Positions 1 to 10,301 of a stretch of 64,000 nucleotides of DNA are shown here, piece after piece. The notes below the pieces were generated by a model. That model saw only the letters and a list, made by a program, of their open reading frames with translations. It ran no database searches and was not told where the DNA came from. Both the position numbers and the translations under genes were made by a program. The stretch's first letter is position 1, and each line of letters begins with the position of its first letter. The stretch lies in the NCBI GenBank assembly GCA_032158295.1, contig CM063255.1, positions 4,617,501 through 4,681,500 of the forward strand, read 5' to 3'. This DNA is from Pycnopodia helianthoides. Taxonomy: Eukaryota > Echinodermata > Asteroidea > Forcipulatida > Asteriidae.

Positions 1-114
1 AAGGGATGTTTTCTACTATCATCATCATTAGACCGTGTAAGTTTTGTGTAAATCTGTGATCAAAAGTATATTTTACAAGTTTTTTTTCTTACCAATTCTG
101 TAATGTTCCTTTAA
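1..114 (+). mobile_element. Family A TTAA element, cut by the window edge
   Basis: The last ~114 bases of the family, from GATGTTTTCTACTATCATC to TTCTGTAATGTTCCTTTAA. Confidence 0.9.
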
Positions 115-230
115 TCAAAATATCAAGTAATAAACCGCAAGAGAGACTGACTGGATCAAATAATTTTCTCAGCAAGAAAAAGATAAAGTGTTTTTCGGCA
201 AGAGAAAAACACATCACTGAAAGTTATATG

Positions 231-530
231 GCGTGTCGTGGCCGAGCGGTTTAGAGCACCTGGCTCGAGCTCTGGTGTTTCTGATAAGCAAAGTGTGGGT
301 TAAACACACTTAACCATTTGCTTCGTTCTTCGGATGGGACGTAAAGCCATAGGTCCAATGTGTTGTGTATTATGCATATATATAGACGCAGTAAAAGAAC
401 CCATTTATCGCTATGAGACGGGATTTGCCCCGGTGTTTCTGGCAGTGGCTGCTGAATGCGCTGCAGCACTTTGTAACTCCTTATAAGATGCTGCGTAAAT
501 TGGTCTCATAATAATATTAATAACAATGGA
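231..530 (+). mobile_element. tRNA-derived SINE, B box degraded
   Basis: The head GTGTCGTGGCCGAGCGGTTT is Leu/Ser tRNA-like. After it the sequence runs CTTAACCATTTGCTTCGTTC and on to CCTTATAAGATGCTGCG. The B-box region is partly missing. Confidence 0.65.
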
Positions 531-608
531 CATTTGTAGTGCACCATATCTGTCAGAAGGACACTCCTGGCGCATAGAAAAAGAATGCAGCTACATGTAA
601 TAATGGTA

Positions 609-1004
609 CTAAAGGCACTGGACACTTTTGGTAATTACTCAAAATAATTGTTAGCATAAAAACTTACTTGGTAACGAGCAATGGAGAGCTGATGATAGTA
701 TAAAACATTGTGAGAAACGGCTCCCTCTGAAGTAACGTAGTTTTTGAGAAAGAAGTAATTTCTCAGTAAAATATTTGAATTGATTTTGAGACCTCACGCG
801 TGAGGTCTCGAAATCAACTTATCAAGCATCTGAAAGCACACAACTTCGTGTGACAAGGGTGTTTTTTCTTCCATTATTATCTCGCAACTTTGACGACCAA
901 TTGAGTTCAAATTTTCACAGGTTTGTTATTTTGTGCATATGTTGAGATACACCAAGTGAGAAGACTGGTCTTTGACAATTACCAAAGGTGTCCAGTGTCT
1001 TTAA
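609..1004 (+). mobile_element. Family C TTAA element
   Basis: TAAAGGCACTGGACACTTTT to GGTGTCCAGTGTCTTTAA, with interior palindrome GACCTCACGCGTGAGGTC. It inserted at the end of a LINE remnant (1005-1180). Confidence 0.9.
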
Positions 1005-1180
1005 ACAGTTAAAGCCAAGACTGAACAAGTGAGTTTTCAAGTTGGTTTTGAAGCTGGAGATAGTGTCTCCTAGTCCGAGGTTCAGTGGAAGAGTATTCCA
1101 AAGAGATGGTCCAGTGTAGTGAGAAAGAATGGTATATAAAGACTGTACATTATTATTATTGAAGAGGTTGGGCCACACTA
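1005..1180 (-). mobile_element. LINE reverse transcriptase C-terminal remnant
   Basis: Encodes GPSLWNTLPLNLG and SFKTNLKTHLFSLGF, the typical end of CR1/L2-type polyproteins. Truncated on both sides. Confidence 0.7.
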
Positions 1181-1238
1181 GAGGTCACTCTTAAAAAATT
1201 TTTTACATCCCAAATACACCTATATCTACCAAGAAAAC

Positions 1239-1410
1239 ACCCAGGGGTAAATGGGTACCTGTGAGGGGCAGAGATGGTTCTTGTGATTGATTTAGCTTAG
1301 TGTGCTACATATGGCAGCACAGGCTGTATGCTCCCCAAGGAGCTGAGATGGTATAAGGAATTAAATAAATGGCCCAGTGACCAGGGGTAATAATGTTTGA
1401 AGTGCATCAT
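1239..1410 (+). mobile_element. SINE body fragment
   Basis: ACCAGGGGTAATAATGTTTG and the preceding 150 bases match the 3' body of the SINE at 3756-4093; the tRNA head is absent. Confidence 0.8.
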
Positions 1411-1818
1411 TGGGTATTCGTTTACAACGCAGTTTCTAAGCCTCTTTTCACCCCCGCCTTCAGGCAAAATCGGAACAACAGCAGTCGGTGCCAGAAAGCC
1501 GTCTCCAAAAATTCAAAAGAATAGTGACGTCGCAGTACGTAACCCTCTGTCAAACGGCTGTTTGTTGTTACTCATTGAGCATTGCTCAGTACAGACCATC
1601 CGGGCATTAAATACGTAAAGTGACGTCATGTTTGTTTGCTGCCCTCATTTACGGGATTTTGATAAAACAATTTAGGCGGCGGGCTGGTGAACGGAGTAAA
1701 AACTCCCTGAAAATATCACTTCTTTTGTTTAAATGTAGTGTTACAAAAGATGCAACAAATTATAGAAAGCAGAAAACTAAAAAATAACGACAACTTCAAT
1801 CACCATGGCCCATCCTCT

Positions 1819-2182
1819 TTAAAGGTATTATACAGGATTGGTAGAGCTGACAAAACAATCGCAAACAAAGTTCATGTTTTGTGTGAATAACAATATACAT
1901 GAAATAACAAACCTGTGAAAATTTGAGCTCAATTGGTCATCGAGGTCACGAGAAAATAGTGAAAAGAGACCTTATGTGTTTTCTGTTTTTTCAAACATCG
2001 AGTTTATTATCGCGCGCGATAAAAACTATTGTTTTATTCATTTCTCAGAAATGATAGCATTTTAGGCAGAAATATTTTAAGGAACCCTTTCTACCATTAC
2101 TTACTTTAAATCATGTAAGTTATGTGTGAATCTGTGAACATTTGTGTTTTTCGATCTTACCAATAGTGTACAGGGCCTTTAA
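1819..2182 (+). mobile_element. Family B TTAA element
   Basis: About 360 bp, TTAAAGGTATTATACAGG to GTGTACAGGGCCTTTAA, containing the shared GAGGTCACGAGAAAATAGTG and GCGCGCGATAAAAACTATTG strings. It ends 12 bases beyond the donor hexamer of the SLC18B1-like exon. Confidence 0.9.
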
Positions 2183-2199
2183 TCAAGAAGGAAACTTAC

Positions 2200-2347
2200 T
2201 GTGGCAGTTCCCACATTATTAGGAAAGGTGTGCACAATGATGGCCGTTGAGGCTGTAATACTGGCAGCAGATCCTACACCTGAAAGGGCACGAAGGATGA
2301 AGGAGTACACGACAAACGTCTCCCTAGTTGGCATATCACCTAAAAAC
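2200..2347 (-). CDS. SLC18B1: SLC18B1-like internal exon (TM4 region)
   Basis: The exon is bounded by an acceptor (CAACTTTGTAG ending at 2348) and a GTAAGT donor at 2199-2194. It encodes FLGDMPTRETFVVYSFILRA, then a small-residue-rich helix and FPNNVGTAT. An alternative acceptor ten bases further in (GTTTTTAG) would shorten it. It is hemmed in by TTAA-type mobile elements on both sides: one ends at 2182 in the downstream intron and the other begins at 2409 in the upstream intron. Confidence 0.75.
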
Positions 2348-5300
2348 CTACAAAGTTGGGTTATAAAATAGCATGGCATTTAGCTTTATCTTAGAGATGA
2401 TCAACTGATTAAAGGCAAGACAGTACTCGTTTGGTAATGACTCTGAAAATTAATGGCAATAAAAACTTACTCGGTAAGAAGGCTGTCCTTCTTACCGAGT
2501 AAGTTTTTATTGCCATTAATTTTCGACAGCAGCTTTGGGTAGTATAATGAATTTTTAGAAACTTTTAATTTTGGTTATGGAAAATATACCACTTTTTATT
2601 CCCCCAAATTTGAGAAGCGTTTCTGTCAGAAACGCTTCTCAACGTGTTGAAATATTCGCACCAGTTTTTTGGTGATATCTCAAAAACGTGACCACCTTTT
2701 GAAGTGAAATTTTCACAGGTTAATTTTATTGTATGTACCTACTTTTATATAGGATTAACACAATCAGTAGGCTCCAATTACCAAACGTGTACTGCGCCTT
2801 TAACCCTGTAATGAGTGCCTTCTGCTGACAATCGCACCAATGTTGTACATGTCCTCTGGTTGCAGTGACCTTTAGTTTGTGTTTGGGGTAGGGGGGGGTG
2901 CTGGAAACCACAGAGCTGCTCAGAGTGCCTATGACATCTCACACAACATGATAAAACAATCATTCAAAAAATTGTGCGCAACCAAAAAATTGTTTTTTTG
3001 AATATTTTTACAGGCCTGATACTTCACAGCGACAATGGGGGCAATTGCCTCTATTGCCGCTGTTCAATGCCTTGGTGCCCTGCCCTTTCAAAAAAAAAAT
3101 AAGCACTGGGCTTGTTTTTAATAAACCGCTCTTTCAACTCTCTACTATTCCAAAATTAGGATCCTCTACTACAAAATAAAGTTAAAAACAACCTGCTCCT
3201 CTAAACCAAAGAATATGTTATAACCTCCAGCCTAAAAAATTGATTAAATATTTTAAAACAATTTTAACACAGTTCTTGTGTCAACTTGTTGAGAAAACAG
3301 CAACAAAATGTCAAGGTATTTTCATCAAGAGCATCACATCCATCCGCGTTTAACGAGGTGACAGTGAATACCAGCCGCATCATCGGCCAAAAATTAATAC
3401 TAAATTGGATTTAAATTGTGAACAAGTAGGTATTATACAGAATTGGGAGTGGATTACTACATGTATGTGTACATTTTGACTCCCAAAATGGCCGACTGGA
3501 TAGGCACGTGTAAGTGCCCTGCAAGGCAAAAAATGGGTCAACTGCTTGTGATATGGTTCCTGCTATTTAATGCTCATTTACTGCTTTGAAATCCCTGGTA
3601 CTACTCACCCGAACAATATGTTACAGCCTCCAGCCAAGAAGGAACCGGCCAAGAACATGAAGCGAGCTCTAACGACTGGTAGCTGGAATAAAGGCAAGGA
3701 GAAAACATCTCACAATGGAACTTTGGAATTGTTTATAATAATAATAATAATAATATAATCGACTCTTATATAGCGCAATTCCAAAGAATGATGCACTTCA
3801 AACATTATTACCCCTGGTCACTGGGCCATTTATTTAATTCCTTATACCATCTCAGCTCCTTGGGGAGTATACAGCCTGTGCTGCCATATGTAGCACACTA
3901 AGCTAAATCAATCACAAGAACCATCTCTGCCCCTCACAGGTACCCATTTACCCCTGGGTGATGAGAAGCATTTACAGAACGTGTCTTGCTCAAGGACACA
4001 AGTGTCATGACCGGGATTTGAACCCACACCCTAATGACTTAGCCACCAGAACCTGAGTCCGATACACTAAACCGCTCAGCCACGACACTGGCCCAACTCA
4101 AATCTGCTCAGCCACACCCATTGCTTCCTTCAAGACCCTTTCTAAAGGTAGTGCATACATCAGTGCTAGCTAGAGGGGTGTCTGGGTGTCTTTTGAACAC
4201 CCTGTTTTAAATTTAGACACCCTGTTTCATCTGTCATTTACATGTAAATGTATTGTATGTGAACAATTTGGACACCAAGTTTTTAAATTTCCAGCAAATT
4301 TGGACACCCTTTTACCAAATCCTGGCTAAATCCTTGGTGCATACTTTTGGTAATTACTCAAGAAATACATTACCATCAAAACTTACATGTACTTGGTAAG
4401 GAGCACCTGAGAGCTGCTGGAATAGTATACAAATATAACATGGTTTGAGGGTGAACAGTTGATTTTAGCTCCCCGAGGTATTGGAAGTTGACAAACTAGT
4501 TCCCGAGGCGAAGCCGAGGGAACTAGTTTGTCAACTTCCAATACTGAGGGAGCTATTATCGACTGATCAACCGAAATAAACCATGTTATATTTGTTTTAC
4601 AATACCTCATACATATTCAGTCACCGGTACAATATTAAGACCAAGGGGAAAATGACGACTGTGAAATGATAAATTGCATCCAGGATAAGTTTTTCATGTA
4701 TATGTCGCTAGAGCGATGTTCGCGCATGCGGACATCGCCCGGTGAACAGTTCCATGATCGTAAAGCGCATGACAAGTAGACTGTCGCCCGGGCTGTCCGG
4801 GCGACAGTCTACTTGTCATGCGCACTTACCATGTGCGTAAATACTCGCGTGCGTGCTTGGTAAACAGCAAATATAGCGTCTGGCACGTGATGTTGAATGG
4901 ACCAGTGAGAATTTGACTCTCGGTCATGTGTATGAGGTATAGTAATATGAAACATTGTGAGAAACCACTCCCTCTTGCAACTTCGATGACCAGTTAAGCC
5001 AAAATTTTTTACAGGTCTGTTATTTTATGCAGGTTGGGATACACCAAGTGAGGATACTGATCTGCAGAAGATCTACCCATTTACATTTGTTCCTACACCT
5101 TGATCTAGAAGTTTCCCCGGTGCTTTCGGAATGGTGCCAAGTGCTCCAACCACCACAGGGACTACTTTGACAATTTGTTGTTATTATTGTTATGAAAATA
5201 CTTCCATTGTAAAAATCCAGTGCATGAACTTCTCAGCATGTGAGATCTTTGACCAATGTTTTGAGTGCAATCCACAACCGTTTCATGATTTTATGACAGA

Positions 5301-5427
5301 GGTAAAACTTACAATCTTGCCCCAAAGCGGAGACACAAGAAAAGATGCAATTGAGAAGATACTGAAGATGAACCCAACAGTTGATGACGATATACCTCTA
5401 GATCCAGCCTAAGAAAAATGAATAATC

Positions 5428-5469
<42 letters not shown>

Positions 5470-8400
5470 TTATAGAACATAGGCGTCCGGATGTTGTAGT
5501 CTTAGATAAGACGACGAAGATGTGTCATCTCATTGACATAGCTGTGCCGGGTGATATCAGGGTAGCTTCGAAGGAGACGGAAAAGATCCACAAGTACCAA
5601 GACCTGGCCAGGGAACTCCGTAAGATTTGGCAGGTGAAAGTGAAAGTAGTCCCTGTGGTTGTTGGAGCACTTGGCACCATTCCCAAAGCACTGGGGAAAC
5701 ATCTAGATGAAATAGGGACAAATGTGAGGATAGATCTGTTACAGAAGGCGGCGCTTTTGGGAACAGCGAGGATCCTGAGAAAGACCCTTGAGATCTAAGG
5801 CTACGGGACGTAGCCTGACTCGAGGAGTAACCGGCACAAATGAAAATGGAATCTTTCTTTTGCATGCTGTGATAAGATGGAATAATAATAATAATAATAA
5901 TGCCTGTTGGATGTAAGCATGTGTTGCACGCATCCACTTAAAGGAACATTACAGAATTGGTAAGAAAAAAACTTGTAAAATATACTTTTGATCACATATT
6001 TACATAAAACTTACACGGTCCAATGATGATGATAGTAGAAAACATCCCTTGAAATATTTCTGTCTGAAATGCCATATTTGATGAGAAATGAATAAGCTAA
6101 TTTTCCGATTGGAGATTATCGCTCAGTGAGCGTTTTATTCATTTGTTGAATCTATATGATTTCATGCAAAATGTGTAATCGGTTTTTCACTGTTTTCTCG
6201 TGACCCAGATGGCCGATCGATCTCAAACTTCTACAGGTTTGTCAGTTGATGTATATGGTGGATTACATAAAGTGCTTAACACTGCCAGCAACTGTTTTGT
6301 TAGCAAAACTAATTCTGTAATGTTCCTTTAAACTGTGCAGTGAGGGTTAATGTCAGCACATGCTGACATGTGTCATTATTTCCATTGTCTTAACCACATC
6401 GTACACATTGGGCTCAATGTCATACAAGCACAAAAAGTAGCTAAGCACAAAAAAAAAATATGCTTACCAGAATGAGGTTACCAGCCAAACTACCGTGTCA
6501 AATGTACAATTTGTGACTGGTATCCTGCTGATTTCTGCTTAGCGGAAAATTGTTAAGCAATATTCTCCGCTTAAGCAGAGTCTATGAAATTGGGCCCAGG
6601 TCAGCTCATATGCCATAAGATCCTTCAGACTGGTCCCATGTCTATCCGCAGACAGGCACTGGTCTTACAGGCACACAAACTTAATTGGATAAACATGCAG
6701 TCTGAACTGTTAGTGGTAGTGGCCGGTTCATACTCGCTGCGTTTTCACTGCGTACGCAGAGCACAGACCCATTTATCATAGTCGGCAGTGTGTTAATGGA
6801 AGCGCAGTGTGAAGTCAAGTTGCGCTTCTGTGTCCGACAAATAAAAAAAAAATGAAAATTAGGTCAGATGCGTAGTCGGACGATTTGAAATAATTTGAAC
6901 ATTTTGTCGGATGCATTACGCAGAGTCAGTGAATGATGACATGATCAGAGAAGATGGAAATCCATGCCCCTATTTCCAAAAATCTGTATAACACAAGTTC
7001 GAAAGACTACTGAGATGTACAGAGGGCAGTGACTTAATGGAAGGAAATCGGGAAAAGTGCAGAAAAGATTGGAAGGTTTGGGGACAAATCAATCAAATTA
7101 TACAGGAAAAGATTAGTGCACTGTACTGTACGAAAGTGTGGAAACAAGTTAGCACGTGCATTTACACACGCGAACACAGAATTGCACGCGTATTTATTTT
7201 AATTTTTTGATGAAGTACATGTATGAGCGTTAAATTTGAATATAATTGCATTGTCGATAGTGTGCGTGCAGTCGCAGCAACTATGAAACGGCCTTCACTT
7301 AAAGGAACGTTACAGAATTGGTTTTTGCTAACAAAACAGTTATTGGCAGTGTAAGCACTTTATGTAATCCACCATAGACATAAACTGACAAACCTGTAGA
7401 AGTTTGAGATCGATCGGCCATCTGGGTCACGAGAAAATAGTGAAAAACCAATTACACATTTGCATGAAATCATATAGGTTCAACAAATGAATAAAACGCT
7501 CACTGAGCGATAAACTCAAATCGAAAAATTAGTTTATTCATTTCTCATCAAATATGGCATTTCAGACAGAAATATTTCAGGGGATGTTTTCTACTATCAT
7601 CATCATTAGACCGTGTAAGTTTTATGTAAATCTGTGATCAAAAGTATATTTTACCTTACCACTTCTGTAATGTTCCTTTAAGGAAGAGTGTCTCAAAAGT
7701 CGGGTATGTTCTAGGCGCAAAAGAACATTCCTGTGGTTGGCACAAGCCCGCAATCCATTCGACCATCAGAGCATTCCGCTCTGGTCCCATCATTGTGCGG
7801 AAGTACGGAGGTAATCCTACACGACACTAGTGAATACGAGCGTTAGTGTTTCAATGGAACATTCTGACAGTCCAACGGAATGGTCCATGACTTTTTCTAA
7901 AAAAAAGGGGAGGGGGGCAATGGGGGAGGGGGCATGGGGGAGGGGGCATGGGGAGGGGGGCATGGGGGAGGGGGGCATGGGGGAGGGGGCATGGGGGAGG
8001 GGGCATGGGGGAGGGGGCATGGGGGAGGGGGCATGGGGGAGGGGGCATGGGGGAGGGGGCATGGAGGAGGGGAGCATGGGGGATCGAGGAGAGGCATGGG
8101 GGAGGGGGAATGGGGGAGGGGAGCATGGGGGATCGAGGTGGGGCATTGGGGAGGGGGCATGGGAGATTGAGGAGGGGCATGGGGGAGGGGGCATGGGGGA
8201 TTGAGGAGGGGCATGGGTGAGGGGGCATGGGGGATTGAGGAGGGGCATGGGGGAGGGGGCATGGGGGATTGAGGAGGGGCATGGGGGAAAGGAGCATGGA
8301 CATCAACTGATGTTCCCTACATTATTATCATTCCCTACATCTATCCCTGATAAGAAGACTTACCTCAAGGGGGAAGAATGGAGCCATTATGGAGAATGAG

Positions 8401-8678
8401 GTACAATCTGCTAAAGTTGCAAGAGTAGCACTTAAAAATGTGACCTTCTGATGCCAGGTTATCTTTGAAGGCTTGGCCGTGTCCTCCTCATAGTGATTGA
8501 CAGTTGATTCTTCTATGATGACTGTCCTTTGATTGGCAGATGAAGAGGGTGGAGCTTTAGTTACAGCATCGCCTGATTGGCCGAATGTGACCTCTGTGTC
8601 ATGAATATTCGATGTATCTCTCCCATTAACCTGTACGTTATTCACAGCTCCAACACCATTGACAAAAGTTCTATCCAT
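2200..8678 (-). CDS. SLC18B1: SLC18B1-like vesicular polyamine transporter (partial gene, 2 exons seen)
   Basis: This is a major facilitator superfamily transporter resembling SLC18B1, which in vertebrates is a proton-coupled vesicular polyamine transporter. Two exons can be supported. Exon 8364-8678 gives a ~90-residue polar cytosolic N-terminus, then the start of TM1 ending MAPFFPLE, and is followed by a GTAAGT donor. Exon 2200-2347 encodes a stretch with ALSGVGSAASITAST and HTFPNNVGTAT, which aligns with the TM4 region and FPNNVAT motif of SLC18B1 as I remember it; its donor GTAAGT is in phase 0. The exon or exons for TM2-TM3 between them were not located, and everything after TM4 lies beyond the left edge. 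Family assignment rests on two short matches, so a close SLC18 or SLC22-like relative is possible. Confidence 0.75.
2409..2803 (+). mobile_element. Family E TTAA element
   Basis: TTAAAGGCAAGACAGTACTC to ACGTGTACTGCGCCTTTAA, with an internal palindrome around AGAAGGCTGTCCTTCTT. It lies in the intron just upstream of the SLC18B1-like exon at 2200. Confidence 0.85.
3281..3428 (+). repeat. Repeat L, copy 1
   Basis: AACTTGTTGAGAAAACAGCA through ATTGGATTTAAATTGTGAAC, nearly identical to 9113-9266. Confidence 0.85.
3756..4093 (-). mobile_element. tRNA-derived SINE with (AAT)n tail
   Basis: On the minus strand: GTGTCGTGGCTGAGCGGTTT (A box), GTGGGTTCAAATCCCGGTCA (B box), a ~200-bp body and an ATT/AAT repeat tail at 3736-3757. 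The body is almost identical to 1239-1410. Confidence 0.85.
4440..4600. repeat. Foldback palindrome with CGAGGCGAAGCCGAGG apex
   Basis: The arms run from ATGGTTT to GTTGACAAACTAGTTCCC and back, with some mismatches in the outer part. No coding content. Confidence 0.85.
4765..4823. repeat. Perfect 27-bp-arm palindrome
   Basis: GCGCATGACAAGTAGACTGT continuing to GCCCGG, a 5-base spacer GCTGT, and the exact reverse complement. Confidence 0.95.
5092..5172 (-). mobile_element. Inverted fragment of the same retrotransposon C-terminus
   Basis: On the minus strand it reads VKVVPVVVGALGTIPKAPGK, nearly the same as residues encoded at 5634-5712 on the plus strand. Confidence 0.75.
5422..5468 (+). repeat. 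(AAT)n microsatellite
   Basis: About 15 AAT units preceding the retrotransposon fragment. Similar short runs are at 3736, 5881, 27591 and 43994. Confidence 0.95.
5469..5880 (+). mobile_element. 3' end of a non-LTR retrotransposon (endonuclease-like C-terminus)
   Basis: An open frame encodes HRRPDVVVLDKTTKMCHLID, IAVPGD, EKIHKYQDLARELRKIW and VVPVVVGALGTIPKALGKHL. The RPD-(x)n-DIAVP spacing looks like the PD-(D/E)xK core found at the C-terminus of some non-LTR retrotransposon polyproteins. The reverse transcriptase is absent. It is bounded by (AAT)n at 5422-5468 and 5881-5901. Confidence 0.65.
5938..6331 (-). mobile_element. Family A TTAA element (~395 bp)
   Basis: The ends TTAAAGGAACATTACAGAAT and ATTCTGTAATGTTCCTTTAA are exact inverted repeats. 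The interior contains GGCCGATCGATCTCAAACTT, CGCTCAGTGAGCGTTTTATT and ATGATGATGATAGTAGAAAA. No ORF. Confidence 0.93.
6410..6597. mobile_element. Family F element (GGGCCCAATTTCAT ends)
   Basis: About 190 bp with body AAGTAGCTAAGCACAA, GGTTACCAGCCAAACTACC and TTGTGACTGGTATCCTGCTG, ending ATGAAATTGGGCCC. Confidence 0.85.
6718..7294. mobile_element. ~575-bp inverted-repeat element in the SLC18B1-like intron
   Basis: GGCCGGTTCATACTCGCTGCG at the left and CGCAGCAACTATGAAACGGCC at the right are imperfect inverted repeats. No intact ORF inside. Confidence 0.65.
7299..7681 (+). mobile_element. Family A TTAA element
   Basis: Same ends and interior as 5938, opposite orientation. Confidence 0.93.
7906..8292 (+). 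repeat. G-rich minisatellite (GGGGGAGGGGGCAT)n
   Basis: About 390 bp of 14-bp units with later variants GGGGGATTGAGGAGGGGCAT. It is G-rich on the plus strand and C-rich in the SLC18B1-like pre-mRNA. Open frames in all phases are artefacts. Confidence 0.95.
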
Positions 8679-8682
8679 AGTT
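8364..8682 (-). CDS. SLC18B1: SLC18B1-like first coding exon
   Basis: The ATG is at 8678-8676, four bases inside a clear acceptor (pyrimidine-rich run ending TTTTAG at 8683), so a 5' UTR intron is likely. The exon encodes 105 residues. The first ~80 are polar and Ser/Thr/Asp-rich, as in cytosolic N-termini of vesicular transporters. They are followed by KVTFLSATLATLADCTSF and SIMAPFFPLE, which match the TM1 start of SLC18B1. It ends in GAG before GTAAGT, phase 0. A G-rich minisatellite begins ~65 bases into the following intron. Confidence 0.8.
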
Positions 8683-8809
8683 CTAAAATGTAAAACAAAA
8701 CAGAAAACGTAAAAGTTTAAATAACTGGTGTTATGGAAAGTAAATATTTGTCCATGTCAGATTTACAAATCACAGGAAAGTTTTACAATTACTTAAAAAA
8801 ATCATCTTC

Positions 8810-9030
8810 AACCCTCTTGCTGTCTGACCACTCAATACCATTCACTGTGGTTTTGAATGATAGATTAAACTATGCCAGCCTGCAATATGATACCATGAGG
8901 GAATGCATATATACACAGTACACAGTGCACAGTTGTGCCACCGTACACAACCTTGGCAGTCGAATGGTTTCAAATGGTTGGTCAACTCACTGGAAAATGT
9001 TGCCAAGAGTCACTGACAGTAGGAGGGTTA
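8810..9030. mobile_element. Family K element (AACCCTC ends)
   Basis: AACCCTCTTGCTGTCTGACC to GTCACTGACAGTAGGAGGGTT. Nearly identical to 44883-45112. Confidence 0.85.
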
Positions 9031-9112
9031 AAGATAGTCATAGATTGGTTTTTGTCAACACAAGATGCTGGTTTATACATGTAGGCCACATTGCCAATAA
9101 AGTTAGAGCTGA

Positions 9113-9266
9113 TTGTGTCCACTTGTTGAGAAAACAGCAAAAAACTGTCAAGGTATTTTCATCAAGAGCATCACATCCATCCGCGTTTAACGAGGTGACA
9201 GTGAATACCAGCCGCATCATCGGCCAAAAATTAATACTAAATTGGATTTAAATTGTGAACAAATAG
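9113..9266 (+). repeat. Repeat L, copy 2
   Basis: Almost identical to 3281-3428, with ends GATTGTGTCCACTTG and TTGTGAACAAATAGG. Confidence 0.85.
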
Positions 9267-9420
9267 GTTTTAAGTAATTTGTTTGAAAGAACTGGCTGAT
9301 GAGGCTTGACGAAGAGCAATTGGGAGACTGTTCCAGAGAGTAGGGCCAGCATTTTGGGAAAAACTGCAGTCACCCCAGGAGCATTGAGATCTGAGAACTT
9401 GAAAAAGGGAGGAGTTCGAT
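9266..9420 (-). mobile_element. LINE reverse transcriptase C-terminal remnant
   Basis: The minus strand encodes AGPTLWNSLPIALRQASSAS and SFKQIT, the same motif as at 1005. Confidence 0.65.
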
Positions 9421-9499
9421 GAGTTTGTTTTTTTCCTTCTTTTTTTAAGTAACTTAAATCTACTCTACTCTAGCTAGTAGGCCTATAGGCCCCTACTAT

Positions 9500-9665
9500 T
9501 TACAACAATTTTGAGTTTAGTAGGTAGATGTTTCTAGAGTCTCAGAGACCACCCTAGCAGGTAATACATGTGTAAGTTTTGAAGTTGGTTCAATAAATTT
9601 TATTGGGAGTGACATATACTGACAAAGTGCTGGAGCCCACATTGCATGACAGAATGTAGATTTTA
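9500..9665 (+). repeat. Diverged repeat paired with 10617-10790
   Basis: Both contain TTTTGAAGTTGGTTC-A/C-ATAAAT, then GTGACA and GCAGACTTTAA/GTAGATTTTAA. They may be LINE tails in antisense. Confidence 0.55.
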
Positions 9666-9899
9666 AATTTAGAGGGGCACCGCCGTCGTGATTAAAGTCT
9701 ACTTGTGGCTGGACATGGAACCATGCACTCTCACCCAGTTACTACATGCACACGTGCACTTTGACCATCACCGTCATTAAATCAACGTCATTAAATATCG
9801 ATTAAATATCGCGCGGGAGTGTGCACTAACTGGGTGAGAGTTCAGAATTTTTAGGTTCAGACTCTCTGTTATCGCGAAAGAGGACACCTACAGCACCCC

Positions 9900-10270
9900 T
9901 TAAAAGGTACATATGTATCCAGGATTGGTAGAGCTGACAAAACAGTCGCAGACAAAGTTCATATTTTGTGTGATTAACCATACATGAAATAACAAACCTG
10001 TGAAAATTTGAGCTCAATTGGTCAATCATCGATGTCACGAGAAAATAGTGAAAAGAGACTTTATGTGTTTTCTGTTTTTCAAACACCAAGTTTATTATCG
10101 CTCGCGATAAAAACTATTGTTCTATTCATTTCTCAGAAACGATAGCATTTTAGGCAGAATTATTTTAAGGAACCCTTTCTACCATTACTTACTTTAAATC
10201 ATTTAAGTTATGTGTGAATCTGTGAACACTTGTGTTTTTCGATCTTACCAATAGTGTACAGGGCCTTTAA
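9900..10270 (+). mobile_element. Family B TTAA element
   Basis: Same family and orientation as 1819; TTAA at both ends. Confidence 0.9.
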
Positions 10271-10301
10271 ATCTGCTCTACATGTACATGTAGCTATACT
10301 A

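Larger units (their letters stand above)
4340..5062 (+). mobile_element. Family C-like element carrying two inserted palindromes
   Basis: Begins like family C (GCATACTTTTGGTAATTACTC) and ends like it (GGTTGGGATACACCAAGTGAG). The middle is occupied by a ~160-bp foldback (4440-4600) and a second palindromic unit (4655-4870). Confidence 0.65.

Noticed and set aside
5422..5468. Poly-Asn start of the ORF at 5418
   Set aside because: It is a microsatellite; real retrotransposon-derived coding sequence starts only after it.
7817..8306. Long overlapping Pro- or Gly-rich ORFs on both strands
   Set aside because: They arise from the 14-bp G-rich minisatellite; every frame is open because the unit lacks stops.
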